DNA of 60,120 nucleotides from an uncultured Sphingomonas sp. (GTDB lineage Bacteria > Pseudomonadota > Alphaproteobacteria > Sphingomonadales > Sphingomonadaceae), in contig NZ_CALMPA010000041.1 of NCBI RefSeq assembly GCF_937871615.1, positions 1 through 60,120 of the forward strand, read 5' to 3'. Positions 15,662 through 25,411 of the stretch are shown in pieces. Numbering within the stretch: the first letter of the stretch is position 1; each line of letters starts with the position of its first letter. Under the pieces are notes generated by a model. The model made no database searches. It saw nothing but the letters and a program-made list of their open reading frames with translations, and was not told where the DNA came from. The position numbers and the translations under genes were made by a program.

Positions 15662-17945
15662 GGACATCCGCTCGAACGGGAAAAACATCCCGCTGACCCA
15701 CCACTCCGCGCGCGGCCGCGTGCAGCGAAACTCGGGCAATTTCACCCGCGGCTCGCAGCTTCTCACCCACGAGATGCTGATGTGGTTTTCGGGCGCGCGG
15801 CTGCCCATCATGGTCTGGTTCTTCGCCTTCCTCGCGGCCTGGTTCATCATCCTCTCGATCCGCCTCGACGAGCATGGTTTCCAGCTCGTCTGCATGAAGG
15901 TCTATTCGGCGCTCTGGAACTGGGTCGACCTCAATCCCAACAAGCGCGTCAACGTCACCCTGCCCAATGGCGAGATCTACAAAACGGTCATGCCCGTGGT
16001 GCCCTATATCCCGGCCGTGCAGCAGGCCTGGGAGACCACGATCCGGGCGCTGATCGGCTCGATCCTCGTCTCGGTTTTCGTGGTCGCGCCGCTTACCATC
16101 TGGTTCGTCGACATCTCGCGCAGGCGCGGGCGTTCGATCCTTCAGGAACGCCACGAGCGCGGCGCCATGCTGGTCGATCGCGCCGTGCTGGTCTCCGAAA
16201 TCGCGCAGCACAACGCTGAGAAATTCGAGGAGGACGCGCGCCAGTTCTTCCCCGGCCGCTCGCCCGCCGCCGTGCTCAGACTGCCGTTCGTGACACGGAA
16301 GGCGGGCGGCATCCACCATCCCTATACGCTCGCCGGCATCCCCTATCCGCACCGCCTCGAGCAGTCCCATTCCATGCTGATCGGCACCACCGGCGCGGGC
16401 AAGACCACCGAGCTCAGGAGCCTGGTCAGCCAGATGCGCCAGCGCCAGGACAGCGCCGTGATCTTCGATCTCACCGGCGCCTATGTCGAAGCCTTCTACG
16501 ATCCCATGCGCGACACGATCCTGAACCCGATGGATCAGCGCTGCCCCGCCTGGTCGATCTTCAACGACTGCTCGACCTACAGCCATTTCACGTCGGCCGC
16601 CGCGGCGCTCATTCCCTCCGATGGCGGCTCGTCCGAACCCTTCTGGGCGCTCGCGGCCCGCACCTTGTTCATCGAGATGTGCGTCCGGCTTCAGGAGCGG
16701 GGACAGACCACCAATCTCGCGCTCGCCGAGAACCTGATGACCGCCGATTTGAAGCGGGTGCATCGCTTCCTCGCGAACACCATTGCCGACCCGCTGACCG
16801 CACCTGAAGCGGCCCGCATGGCGGAATCGATCCGGGCGGTCTTCAACACCAACGCGCAGGTCCTGCGCTTCCTGCCCGACGAAGGCGAGCCGTTCTCGAT
16901 CCGGCACTGGATGACCACCGAGCGCGCACCCGGTTCGATCCTGTTCGTCACCTCCGATTACGACGACCTGGAGATGAACCGGCCGCTGCTGACGCTCTGG
17001 ATGAACATCGCCATCACCAGCCTCATGACCCTGCCGCGCACGCGCAGCTTGCGGACCTGGTTCATGTTCGACGAGGTCGGCGCGCTGCACCGCCTGCCGG
17101 CGATCGAGAAGGGCCTTCAGACCGCGCGCAACTTCGGCGGCGCGATGATCCTGGGGCTCCACAGCTTCCAGAAGCTGGTCGAGGTCTATGGCGAGGAGGG
17201 CGCGCGAAATCTCGCCTCGCTCGCCCGCTCGAAGCTCATCCTCGCAACCAGCGAGTTCAAGACCGCCGAGGAATGCTCGCAATATATCGGCAACCGCGAA
17301 GTGCGGCAGATGGATGAGGCCTATAGCTACGGCTATAACAACAACCGCGACGCCTCGACCCTGACCCCGCGCAAGCAGGTCGAGCCTCTCGTGATCCCCG
17401 ACGACATCACCAACCTGCCCTCGATGCACGGCTTCGTGAAATTCCCCGACGGCTTCCCGGCCGCGCGCATCCTGCTCGAATGGAAGGACTACCCGATCGT
17501 CGCGCCGGGCTTCCTGAAGCGCCCCGTGATGCAGCCGGTTCGGTCCAGGCGCGGGGAGGAGATTTTCGAGGAGGAGGGCAGTGAGGCCGGCGGCAGGGAC
17601 GGCGCCGTCCAGATCGTGGATGAAGTGGTCGAGCCGACCAATCTCGCCAAGGAAATGGCGGCGCGGATTCTGCAGTCGCCGAGCGAGGGCCAGGTCGCCG
17701 AAACCGGTCGTATCGCCCCGCGTAGCGAAGACCGGCCGGTGCCCCCTCAGGCGAAGGGGTCAGGCGGTGGAAAGGAGGACGGCGCGCGCGGCCGGGACGC
17801 CCAGCAGGAGGCCGGCCAGCGGCCCGCCGACGACCGGCGCGGACCGTCACCGCAGGCGCCGCAGGTCGAGGATCAGACCATCATCGAACTGCGTCAGGGC
17901 TTCGCCGCGGGCCGTGACCAGGACGATCTCGACATGGGGATCTGA
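15651..17945 (+). CDS. traD: Type IV coupling protein TraD
   Basis: Hexameric inner-membrane ATPase that brings the relaxosome to the secretion channel. The protein is 764 aa from ATG 15651. Two N-terminal membrane segments lie at about residues 45-65 and 135-160. Walker A GTTGAGKTT is near residue 244 and the Walker B region WFMFDEVGALHRLP near 469. The C-terminus is long, charged and proline/glycine-rich, as in F-type TraD, and probably contacts TraI. It overlaps the RHH gene at its start and is followed after 3 bp by traI. Confidence 0.94.
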   Translation: MAREDIRSNGKNIPLTHHSARGRVQRNSGNFTRGSQLLTHEMLMWFSGARLPIMVWFFAFLAAWFIILSIRLDEHGFQLVCMKVYSALWNWVDLNPNKRVNVTLPNGEIYKTVMPVVPYIPAVQQAWETTIRALIGSILVSVFVVAPLTIWFVDISRRRGRSILQERHERGAMLVDRAVLVSEIAQHNAEKFEEDARQFFPGRSPAAVLRLPFVTRKAGGIHHPYTLAGIPYPHRLEQSHSMLIGTTGAGKTTELRSLVSQMRQRQDSAVIFDLTGAYVEAFYDPMRDTILNPMDQRCPAWSIFNDCSTYSHFTSAAAALIPSDGGSSEPFWALAARTLFIEMCVRLQERGQTTNLALAENLMTADLKRVHRFLANTIADPLTAPEAARMAESIRAVFNTNAQVLRFLPDEGEPFSIRHWMTTERAPGSILFVTSDYDDLEMNRPLLTLWMNIAITSLMTLPRTRSLRTWFMFDEVGALHRLPAIEKGLQTARNFGGAMILGLHSFQKLVEVYGEEGARNLASLARSKLILATSEFKTAEECSQYIGNREVRQMDEAYSYGYNNNRDASTLTPRKQVEPLVIPDDITNLPSMHGFVKFPDGFPAARILLEWKDYPIVAPGFLKRPVMQPVRSRRGEEIFEEEGSEAGGRDGAVQIVDEVVEPTNLAKEMAARILQSPSEGQVAETGRIAPRSEDRPVPPQAKGSGGGKEDGARGRDAQQEAGQRPADDRRGPSPQAPQVEDQTIIELRQGFAAGRDQDDLDMGI

Positions 17946-17948
17946 TCC

Positions 17949-20900
17949 ATGCTCTCGGTCGCCGCCGTCCGCTCCGCATCAGGCGCCGCGAACTATTTCG
18001 CGAAGGACGATTTCAAGGACAATTACTACACGGCGGATGGCTCGTCCGAGGTCAGCGCCTGGGGCGGGGCAGGGGCCGACGCCCTCGCACTCGATGGCGA
18101 AGTCAGTCGCGAAAGTTTCGAGCAGATTCTGGGCGGCGTCCTGCCGAGCGGGGAGGGCGTCGCCCAGGTCGAAAACCGGCGCAACGGTGTCGATCTCACC
18201 TTCTCGGCGCCGAAGTCCGTATCGGTCATGGCTTATGTCGCCGGCGACAAGCGGGTGCTCGCCGCCAACATGGCCGCGGTCCAGAAAACCATGGCGTGGG
18301 TCGAGAAGAATCTCGCCGAAGGGCGCAAGGACGTTGAGGGCCGCAAGGTGCCGGTGCCGACCGGCAAGCTCGTCTATGCGCTGTTCCAGCACGACACCAG
18401 CCGGGCGCTCGATCCGCAGGCCCATGTCCACTCTGTCATCGGCAATCTGACCCAGATGCCCGACGGCAAATGGCAGGCCCTCCACGCCGACAAGATCTGG
18501 TCGAACAACGCGGTCATCGGGGCAATTTACCACGCCTACCTGCGCGCCGGATTGGAGAAGCTCGGCTACCAGGTCGAGCTCAAGGGCAAGCACGGCACAT
18601 TCGAGATCATGGGTGTGCCCAAGGCGATCATCGATGCCTTCAGCCAGCGGCGCGAGGCGATCCTCGAGAAGGCGGCCGAACTCGGCATCGTCTCGGCCAA
18701 GGGGCGCGACGGCGTGACCACCACCACCCGCGATCCCAAGCTCAATGTCGAGGACCGCGACGGGCTCCAGAAAGGCTGGATCGACAAGGCGGCGGAGCTC
18801 GGGTTCGACGGCAAGGGACTGCTCGCCTCGGCGCTGGCCCGGGCAGGGCAGGGCGCAGCCGACAACAAGCTGGAGCGGGGCTTCCGGGCGGTCACCGACG
18901 CGATCGCTGGTGCGCGGGATCTCATCGGCGGCTTTCTGCGCTCGCCCGATCCGCTGATCGACAGCGGCCTTGCCCGTGCCACCAAATCGCCGGCCGTCGC
19001 CCGGACGCAATTGGCGGTGGCCTCGGCCGTCCGCATCCTCGCCGAGCGCGAGGCGGCATTCGACGTCAACAAGCTCTCCAAGACCGCGCTGGATCTTGGT
19101 CTGAAGGGCGTCACCATCGAGACGGTCGAGCATCGGATCGAGCAGCTCTACGATAACCGTCAGCTGATCCCCGGCGTCGCCCGTGCCGGGGACAAGGGCG
19201 TCGAGATGGTGACCACTCAGGAGGCGCTTCGCACTGAGGAGGCGATCCTCAAGGCGGTCGATGCGGGCGTGGGCAGGGCGACGCCGATACTTCCCGCGCA
19301 GGATGCGCCCGCCCGCCTGCAGGAGGCCGCCGATCGCCCGCTCAATGCCGGCCAGCTTGCTGCCGCGACCCTGATCCTCTCCTCTGAAGATCGGACCGTG
19401 ACGGTCCAGGGCGTCGCCGGCGCCGGCAAGTCGACCATGTTGCAGGCGGTCGCCCGGATCGCGGATGCCGAAGGCAAGGATGTTCTGGGGCTCGCCTTCC
19501 AGAACAAGATGGTCGCCGACCTCGCCGAAGGGGCCGGGATCAAGAGCCAGACGATCGCCTCGTTCGTGCTGGCCAATGAGCGCTACCTGACCGAGCGCGA
19601 TACGCCGCGCTACGAGGAGGCGCGCGATCGGCTCGGTGGCGCGATGCTGGTGGTGGACGAGACCTCGATGGTCTCCAGCGCCGACATGCTGAAGCTCCAC
19701 AGCATCGTCGAGGCGCTCGGCATCGACAAGCTCGTGCTGGTCGGCGATCGCCAGCAGCTCTCCTCGATCGACGCCGGCAAGTCCTTCGCGATGATCCAGG
19801 CCGCCGGCGGCACCATGGCCCGGATGGACGAGAATATCCGCCAGCGAACCGACACCCTGCGCACCGTCGCCGCACTCGCCAATGTCGGCAAGGCGGGCGA
19901 GGCGATGAAGGTGCTGGGCGATAACGTCCACGAAAGCGCGAACCCGCCCGAAGAGGCCGCCGACAAGTGGCTCGCGCTGGGGGCGGACGACCGCGGGGCG
20001 ACCCAGGTGTTTGCCTCCGGCCGGGAGTCCCGCGCCATCATCAACCAGCGCATTCAGGACGGCCTTGCCGCCGAAGGCACTGTGCGGGGCGAGGGCATCC
20101 ACCTCATCGTCTACGACCGGGTGAACCTGACCCGTGAGGAGTTGCGCTACGCGGCCAGCTATCGGCCCGGCCTCACCCTCGATGTCGGCCGCGGCGGCGC
20201 GCAGGACGTCGGGCTCGCGCAAGGACGCTATGACGTCTCCAGGGTGCTGCCCTCGGGCAAGGTCGAACTGGTCGATGGGCGCCGCAAGATCCGTTTCGAT
20301 CCGCAGCGCCTCTCGCCGACGGAGAAGCGGGACCGCCTCGAACTCACGGAGAAGAAGGATCTGCATATCCGCGAGGGCGACCGCATCCGCTGGACCGCGA
20401 ACGACAAGCCCCGCGACCTGCACAATGCCGCGCTTGCCCGCATTATCTCGGCCGACGCCTCGGGCATCACCGTCGAAACGGCGGGTAATCAGACCCTGAC
20501 ATTGGCGCCCGGTGATCCGATGCTCTCACGCCTGGACCTCGCCTACGCGCTCAACATGCACATGGCGCAGGGCATCACCACCGACAAGGCGATCACGGTC
20601 ATGGACAGCCATGAGCGCAATCTGTCGAACCAGCGCCTGTTCAATGTCGGCGTGACGCGCGTGCGCGACGAACTCACCATGATCGTCGACGATAAGGAAA
20701 AGCTCGAACGCCAGCTCGACCACAATGCCGGCAACAAGACCTCGGCCCTGGAGACGGTCGGCCGTCTCGATATCGACGGCAGGAAGGGCGGCGCCAAGCC
20801 GGTGAAATTCGATCCCGGTCCGATCGACGGGATCAACCTCGCGGATCAGCCGGACATCCTCGCCGATCTTCCCCCCATTCCGGATGGGCCGCTCGAGCCC

Positions 20901-21008
20901 GCAGCTCCGATCAAGGGCGACGGCCTCAAGGCACCCCCGGACCTCAAGCCCGAAAAGGCCGACCTGCTGCCGCCGCTTCCCGAGCGCAGCCTGGGCCTTG
21001 ACCTTTGA
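17949..21008 (+). CDS. traI: MobF-family relaxase-helicase TraI
   Basis: Nicks oriT, stays attached to the 5' end and unwinds the transferred strand. The protein is 1019 aa, shorter than F TraI and close to TrwC. The relaxase domain begins MLSVAAVRSASGAANYFAKD with tyrosines at NYYTADG (about residues 26-27). The metal-binding histidines sit in PQAHVHSVIGN (about 157-166). The helicase domain has Walker A GVAGAGKST (about 490) and VVDETSMVSS (about 565), with later RecD-like motifs (ALNMHMAQGITTDKAITVMD). The proline-rich C-terminus may be an interaction tail. It follows traD after 3 bp. The gene is intact, unlike the second relaxase relic at 4062-5549. Confidence 0.95.
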   Translation: MLSVAAVRSASGAANYFAKDDFKDNYYTADGSSEVSAWGGAGADALALDGEVSRESFEQILGGVLPSGEGVAQVENRRNGVDLTFSAPKSVSVMAYVAGDKRVLAANMAAVQKTMAWVEKNLAEGRKDVEGRKVPVPTGKLVYALFQHDTSRALDPQAHVHSVIGNLTQMPDGKWQALHADKIWSNNAVIGAIYHAYLRAGLEKLGYQVELKGKHGTFEIMGVPKAIIDAFSQRREAILEKAAELGIVSAKGRDGVTTTTRDPKLNVEDRDGLQKGWIDKAAELGFDGKGLLASALARAGQGAADNKLERGFRAVTDAIAGARDLIGGFLRSPDPLIDSGLARATKSPAVARTQLAVASAVRILAEREAAFDVNKLSKTALDLGLKGVTIETVEHRIEQLYDNRQLIPGVARAGDKGVEMVTTQEALRTEEAILKAVDAGVGRATPILPAQDAPARLQEAADRPLNAGQLAAATLILSSEDRTVTVQGVAGAGKSTMLQAVARIADAEGKDVLGLAFQNKMVADLAEGAGIKSQTIASFVLANERYLTERDTPRYEEARDRLGGAMLVVDETSMVSSADMLKLHSIVEALGIDKLVLVGDRQQLSSIDAGKSFAMIQAAGGTMARMDENIRQRTDTLRTVAALANVGKAGEAMKVLGDNVHESANPPEEAADKWLALGADDRGATQVFASGRESRAIINQRIQDGLAAEGTVRGEGIHLIVYDRVNLTREELRYAASYRPGLTLDVGRGGAQDVGLAQGRYDVSRVLPSGKVELVDGRRKIRFDPQRLSPTEKRDRLELTEKKDLHIREGDRIRWTANDKPRDLHNAALARIISADASGITVETAGNQTLTLAPGDPMLSRLDLAYALNMHMAQGITTDKAITVMDSHERNLSNQRLFNVGVTRVRDELTMIVDDKEKLERQLDHNAGNKTSALETVGRLDIDGRKGGAKPVKFDPGPIDGINLADQPDILADLPPIPDGPLEPAAPIKGDGLKAPPDLKPEKADLLPPLPERSLGLDL

Positions 21009-21054
21009 TGACGAACGGCCGGCGCGGTGCCGGCTGAATGCAAGGAGACTGACG

Positions 21055-21255
21055 ATGGCATGGGATTTTGATGAAGGCGGCAAGTTCGGCAGCGAGAAGG
21101 CCGCCGAGGACTATGCCCGGCGCAACGGCCTCAGCAACGCGGACTTCCGCACCCGGCGCAAGGGTGATGAGGTTGAGCTGGAGATCCGTCGTTCCGCCGT
21201 CGACGGCCGAAACCTTCGCGACACGGGCGAAGGCCGCAAGGACGGTTGGTTTTGA
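21055..21255 (+). CDS. Small conserved-looking hypothetical protein
   Basis: 66-residue acidic/basic protein beginning MAWDFDEGGKFGSEKAAEDY with a strong ribosome site (AAGGAG, 21042-21047) 7 bp before the ATG. It has no membrane segment and no motif I can name. It sits 46 bp after traI in the same direction, so it may be part of the transfer operon. The function is unknown. Confidence 0.7.
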   Translation: MAWDFDEGGKFGSEKAAEDYARRNGLSNADFRTRRKGDEVELEIRRSAVDGRNLRDTGEGRKDGWF

Positions 21256-21300
21256 TCGGGGCGTCTTTGACCCGGACATTCGGCAGTAGGCGGTTGTCCA

Positions 21301-21939
21301 ATGGGCATCGATGATCGCGACTATATGCGAGCGCGCTACAGGCAGCGCGCCAACCGCACGAGATGGAACGAGGGTCGGGGGCGGATCGAGGCGGCCTGGC
21401 TTGATCCGCACCACCAGCGATATCGCCGACAACCGTTTGCAGCGGCGCTCGCTTTCCGTTTCGCCCTGCCGGTGCTCGGCCTGCTGCTGATCCTGATCCC
21501 ATTCTATGGGGATGCGCAGCGTCATGGCTGGATTCCCGATCTTGAGCCGGCGCAGCCGTTTCCGGAGAGCGGGTCGGTAACCGTCGCTGGCAATGTGGTA
21601 GGTTTGGCTTCGCGCAGCTATCTAACGATCGCGGCCGCCGATTCCAATGCAGTGGTGCAATTGATGGACCCGGATACGAACGCCCATGCGCTGTCGATCT
21701 ACGTTGCCGCCAATGAACGGGTGACCGTGCCGGTGGCCGCTACGACATACCGGGTCCGACTGATCGAAGGTCGGAAGTGGCACGGCGCGAAGCGCTATTT
21801 CGGGCCAAACACATCCTATGAGACGGTCGCCAAGCTGATAGAATTCACACCGACGATGGGCCACATCATCGACCTGCATCGTCGGCCGGGGGGCAATCTG
21901 GAGACGCGGATGATGGGCTCGCGACCCGCGCCGCTTTGA
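21301..21939 (+). CDS. Membrane-anchored hypothetical protein
   Basis: 212 aa. A basic N-terminus rich in Arg (about residues 1-45) is followed by one strong hydrophobic segment (FALPVLGLLLILIPFYG, about 52-70) and a C-terminal domain of mostly short beta-like stretches with about 140 residues. It looks like a bitopic inner-membrane protein with a periplasmic beta domain. I do not recognise the family. It lies 45 bp after the preceding small gene and ends the plus-strand transfer segment, so a link to transfer is possible. No clear ribosome site was seen. Confidence 0.7.
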   Translation: MGIDDRDYMRARYRQRANRTRWNEGRGRIEAAWLDPHHQRYRRQPFAAALAFRFALPVLGLLLILIPFYGDAQRHGWIPDLEPAQPFPESGSVTVAGNVVGLASRSYLTIAAADSNAVVQLMDPDTNAHALSIYVAANERVTVPVAATTYRVRLIEGRKWHGAKRYFGPNTSYETVAKLIEFTPTMGHIIDLHRRPGGNLETRMMGSRPAPL

Positions 21940-21970
21940 TCGGGGCAGCCCGGCCTACCTGCTCCTAAGA

Positions 21971-22023
21971 TGCCATCAATGACACTTTACCTAGAAGCGC
22001 CCGGTAGAGTGTCATTGATGACA
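21971..22023. repeat. Large inverted repeat of two TGTCATTGATGACA-like sites
   Basis: Arms CATCAATGACACTTTACC (21974-21991) and GGTAGAGTGTCATTGATG (22003-22020) are complementary at 17 of 18 positions around an 11-nt spacer. Each outer part is itself a near-palindrome: TGCCATCAATGACA (21971-21984) and TGTCATTGATGACA (22010-22023), with centres 39 bp apart. There is no T-run. It lies about 95 bp before the TIR-like gene and could be an operator or a recombination site. Confidence 0.65.
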
Positions 22024-22116
22024 ATCATTGGGCGCGGGACTGTGCGTCGTTGATGCCTGAGTCAGGCAGGCATGTTAGCGAGGGCGTCCGTCATAACGAC
22101 GAGAATCGCCACCTGA

Positions 22117-23775
22117 ATGCCGCACCATATCTTCTATTCCTGGCAAAGCGACACTGAGAACCGGATCGGTCGCGGCTTGGTCCAGTGGGCGCTGGATCGC
22201 GCCATACGCACCGTCAATGCGGACGCCGACGTCGATCCTGCCGATCGTGAGCTTCGCGCCGATCGCGACACAGTGGATGTGCCGGGAATGCCGCCGCTAG
22301 CGGACACCATCTTCGGAAAGATCGACCGGGCGGTCGCCTTCCTGTCCGACCTCACGCATGTTGCCACGCGCGCCAAGGGCCAGCTCTCGCCCAACCCCAA
22401 TGTCCTGCTAGAGCATGGCTGGGCGCTGAAATCGCGCGGGTGGGGCAGGATGATCGGCGTCATGAACACGGCGATGGGCCATCCCGACGAGCATCCCCTT
22501 CCGTTCGACCTCACTCATTTCAAACGCCCGATCCTCTTCCACTGCCCGGCCGATGCGACCGACGAGGAGCGTCAGGCGGCACGGGCGGGGCTTCAGAAGG
22601 ATCTGGAGAGTGCCCTCCGCCTGATCCTCGACGATGAGGTTCTTATGGCGGCTGCGCCGCCGGCCGAGCCTCATCCCCACGACGTCGAGCTGTTGCAGCG
22701 CTATCGCCAGCAAATCCCGGAGCTGCTGCGCCAGTTCCTGCGAGACCATAATTTCGGAACGCCCTACCCGTGCAAGGCGCTCGATCCGCTCGATGACATG
22801 GCTGCGACCTGGGCGGGCGCTGCCTTCGATTTCGAGGACCCCGCGCTACAGGAGGCCGCCATGGCGGTCCGCGCGGCGAACACCTCTCTCATGGAGCTGG
22901 TCTATGAACGCATCCATGTGATGGACCGGAACCGCAACATGGCCTGGCCGAAGACCGACTATGACGTGCGGCACGGCATGCAGCAGAGCACTCTGGACGC
23001 GATCAGGGAGCTCAATGCGCGCGCCGGAACGCTGATCGGCGCGATCGACGCATTCGAGAAGGTTGGGCGTTCCCGAATCCGTGTCGCGCCGCCGGCGCCA
23101 GCGGCGGCGCCGGTGGATCCCCGCTGGGAGGCCGCGCGGACCGCGATTTCGGAGCTGGCGGCGGACCGGATGCGAGGAGGGCTTCCCGAGATCGTCGCCA
23201 TGCCCAGCATGACGCTGCGCATTGTGCCGCTGGCTGCGATGGATCGGCCGGCTCTCGATCCAAAGACCGTCCTTGCAGCGGCGCTCCGCTTTCCGCCTGA
23301 CAGCCAGGTCCGGGTTCAGTCGGATTCGGATGAGCGCCAGTGGTGGAGCTATGGCCTGCCGCTCATCCAGACCGAAAACAACCCGGAGACCCGGTGGCGC
23401 ACGCGCCTGGTTCGCCCCGGTCTGATCGAATTCGAGGCAATGATCGGCGCCCGGATCGACGACGATCCCGAAATCCTGGTGGATGGCCGCGCGCTGGAGG
23501 CATCGATCGCAGCCCACCTCGAGCGCCTTGCCGCCGTGCTCGCCGACGTAGGACTTGCCGGTTCCGGCCTCGTTTCCATCGCATTTCGAGGGATGGAGGA
23601 CGTCGAGCTAACGCGCGCCCGCGGTGGCGGCCGCAAGATCCGCAAGCCCGAGCTGTTCCTGCCTGAGCGTCAGGTGACCGATCTTGCCGTGCCGATGCAG
23701 CCGCTGCTGCAGGAGCAGTTCAATATCCTCTGGCAGGCGTCGGGCTGGGCCGATGGCTCGCCCTCGTTCGGCTGA
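22117..23775 (+). CDS. TIR-like/nucleoside-deoxyribosyltransferase-like protein (defence candidate)
   Basis: 552 aa. The N-terminal 150 residues look like the TIR-like or 2-deoxyribosyltransferase-like fold: IFYSWQSDTENRIGRGLV, then VPGMPPLADTIFGKIDRAVA, then NPNVLLEHGWALKSRGW, where the glutamate is in the position of the catalytic Glu of that superfamily. In bacterial immunity such domains often cleave NAD or bind nucleotide signals. The remaining 400 residues match nothing I know. The stop overlaps the start of the next gene by 23 bp, so the two are expressed together. An anti-phage role is inferred from domain and context. Confidence 0.75.
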   Translation: MPHHIFYSWQSDTENRIGRGLVQWALDRAIRTVNADADVDPADRELRADRDTVDVPGMPPLADTIFGKIDRAVAFLSDLTHVATRAKGQLSPNPNVLLEHGWALKSRGWGRMIGVMNTAMGHPDEHPLPFDLTHFKRPILFHCPADATDEERQAARAGLQKDLESALRLILDDEVLMAAAPPAEPHPHDVELLQRYRQQIPELLRQFLRDHNFGTPYPCKALDPLDDMAATWAGAAFDFEDPALQEAAMAVRAANTSLMELVYERIHVMDRNRNMAWPKTDYDVRHGMQQSTLDAIRELNARAGTLIGAIDAFEKVGRSRIRVAPPAPAAAPVDPRWEAARTAISELAADRMRGGLPEIVAMPSMTLRIVPLAAMDRPALDPKTVLAAALRFPPDSQVRVQSDSDERQWWSYGLPLIQTENNPETRWRTRLVRPGLIEFEAMIGARIDDDPEILVDGRALEASIAAHLERLAAVLADVGLAGSGLVSIAFRGMEDVELTRARGGGRKIRKPELFLPERQVTDLAVPMQPLLQEQFNILWQASGWADGSPSFG

Positions 23776-25411
23776 CCGGGCCCGCGCGGTGGAGCTCAAG
23801 CCCCCGTCACCGGAAGAGGGAGATGCCGGTCTTCAGGCGTTCCGTGAGGCAGCAAAGCTCCACGAGGATACGTTGCGCAGCCGGATGTCCCGCGAATTCT
23901 ATCGAAAGGATCTGGCAAAATGGCAGAAGCTCTATGCGACGCTCGCCGGCAAACGCGCGGCAGGCACGGCAGCGGCCGTTCATTTCACTCGGCTATCGGT
24001 GCTCTGCGGTGAGCTGCTGACAGAATATGGTCCGGAGGGGCCGCCCAAGAAGCGGTCGCCCAAGGCGATGACGCCAGTGCCGTTGACCTATCCTGACTTC
24101 CCCGACGACATCACCCACCGCATTCACTTCCTCGAAGGGCCGGGGATCCGACGGCAGCGCGCCGTTGAGCTTTCGGCCCATGCCCCCGGCATTTCGAGGC
24201 AGACCTCGGCGCGCGGCCGCGTCCTTCTTTCGGTCGGGGTTCGTCAAGATCAGGTCCGCCTGTTCGAGCGCATCGTCGAAGCCATCGGCGATCTCGCCAT
24301 CGCTGATTACGCCGCCGCAGGTTTCGACATCGGCTATGTGATGCGACCCGAAGGGATCGCCCAAGGTCAATCCTGGACGGCCAATCCCCTCGATCCAGCG
24401 CTGCCGATTGCCCGTGTGTGGGAGGATAATCAGCGGGCCCGGGGTTACGGGTTGCAGGCGCGCCTGCTTGGCGATCAATGGCGCGGTGCTGACGGGACCG
24501 GCCTCCCAGCCGACCTACCCGATTTAGATGGCGGACCTTGGGACCCTGATCCGCATTGGCAGCGCGTTCTTGAATTCACGGAAGCTGACCGCCTCGATGA
24601 GGCGCTCGCGCTGGTCGATGCGGTGCCCGGTCGCGATCGTGAGCCCCTGTTCGACGAAGTTATCTATCTCAGGTTCCTGACAGGATCGCGGCTGCGCGCG
24701 CAGGATGTCCGCGTGCTGGCGCGCAAACATGCGGAATCGTCGCTCATTGCGGGGCGACTGCTTGAGGAATTCGAGGCCTTTCTAGGCGATCTTGATGCGC
24801 AATTTGCGCTGGAGCCGCCTGTCCTGGAGGAACTGATCAGGCTTCGGCCGGATTTCGGGTCGACCATGATACCGCCCATGCCGCCCGCTTCGGATTGGGC
24901 TGCCTATCGGCGCCATATGGCGCAGTTCACGAACCATGGTGCGCGGCGCGGCCGGATCTTCTCCATCAACATCGGCGCCGCCGATACCGGGGCATCGGCG
25001 TTCTTTGCGACCGCCATGGTCGCTGCCGAAGAGGCATTCCGCCGCGCGCGGTCGATTCCCGAGATCGGACGGGGCTGGGTGTCCGAGGTGGCGCTTCTCG
25101 ATCTGGTTCGCACCCTATGGCCCTCCGCGGTCCATCAATGGCGCCCGGCGTTCCTCGGCATGCAATCGGTCGATATCCATGTGCCGGAACTGGGCCTCGC
25201 CATCGAGTATCAAGGGCAGCAGCACTACGCGCCCGTGACGCTCTTCGGCGGCGAAGAGGGGCTCAAGCTCACCCAATTGCGTGACGAGAAAAAGCGCACG
25301 CTGCTGGCTCGCCACGGTGTGCGGCTCCTTGAATGGCGCTTCGATGTTCCGATCACCAGGGCAGAGCTGATCGCTCAGATGGCCGCCATGGACATCCCGA
25401 TCCCGGACTAG
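23753..25411 (+). CDS. Hypothetical protein with C-terminal PD-(D/E)XK-like nuclease domain
   Basis: 552 aa from ATG 23753; this start gives MARPRSADRARAVELKPPSP and a 23-bp overlap with the TIR-like gene. The first 400 residues are unrecognised and include several short helical stretches. The C-terminal 120 residues contain QSVDIHVPELGLAIEYQGQQ, then H-Y, then LTQLRDEKKRTLLARHGVRL. An acidic residue, a strand with Glu, and a following Gln-rich turn match a Vsr or restriction-endonuclease-like core. Together with the TIR-like partner it may form a two-gene defence module. It ends convergently, 4 bp into the next gene on the other strand. Confidence 0.72.
   Translation: MARPRSADRARAVELKPPSPEEGDAGLQAFREAAKLHEDTLRSRMSREFYRKDLAKWQKLYATLAGKRAAGTAAAVHFTRLSVLCGELLTEYGPEGPPKKRSPKAMTPVPLTYPDFPDDITHRIHFLEGPGIRRQRAVELSAHAPGISRQTSARGRVLLSVGVRQDQVRLFERIVEAIGDLAIADYAAAGFDIGYVMRPEGIAQGQSWTANPLDPALPIARVWEDNQRARGYGLQARLLGDQWRGADGTGLPADLPDLDGGPWDPDPHWQRVLEFTEADRLDEALALVDAVPGRDREPLFDEVIYLRFLTGSRLRAQDVRVLARKHAESSLIAGRLLEEFEAFLGDLDAQFALEPPVLEELIRLRPDFGSTMIPPMPPASDWAAYRRHMAQFTNHGARRGRIFSINIGAADTGASAFFATAMVAAEEAFRRARSIPEIGRGWVSEVALLDLVRTLWPSAVHQWRPAFLGMQSVDIHVPELGLAIEYQGQQHYAPVTLFGGEEGLKLTQLRDEKKRTLLARHGVRLLEWRFDVPITRAELIAQMAAMDIPIPD

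Noticed and set aside
15576-17429. Long antisense frame over traD
   Set aside because: traD has clear Walker motifs on the plus strand; the antisense frame has no recognisable domain.
17979-20423. 814-codon antisense frame over traI
   Set aside because: Shadow of the relaxase gene; no domain and no ribosome site.
21971-22023. Reading this inverted repeat as a transcription terminator
   Set aside because: AT-rich arms, an 11-nt spacer and no T-run on either side.
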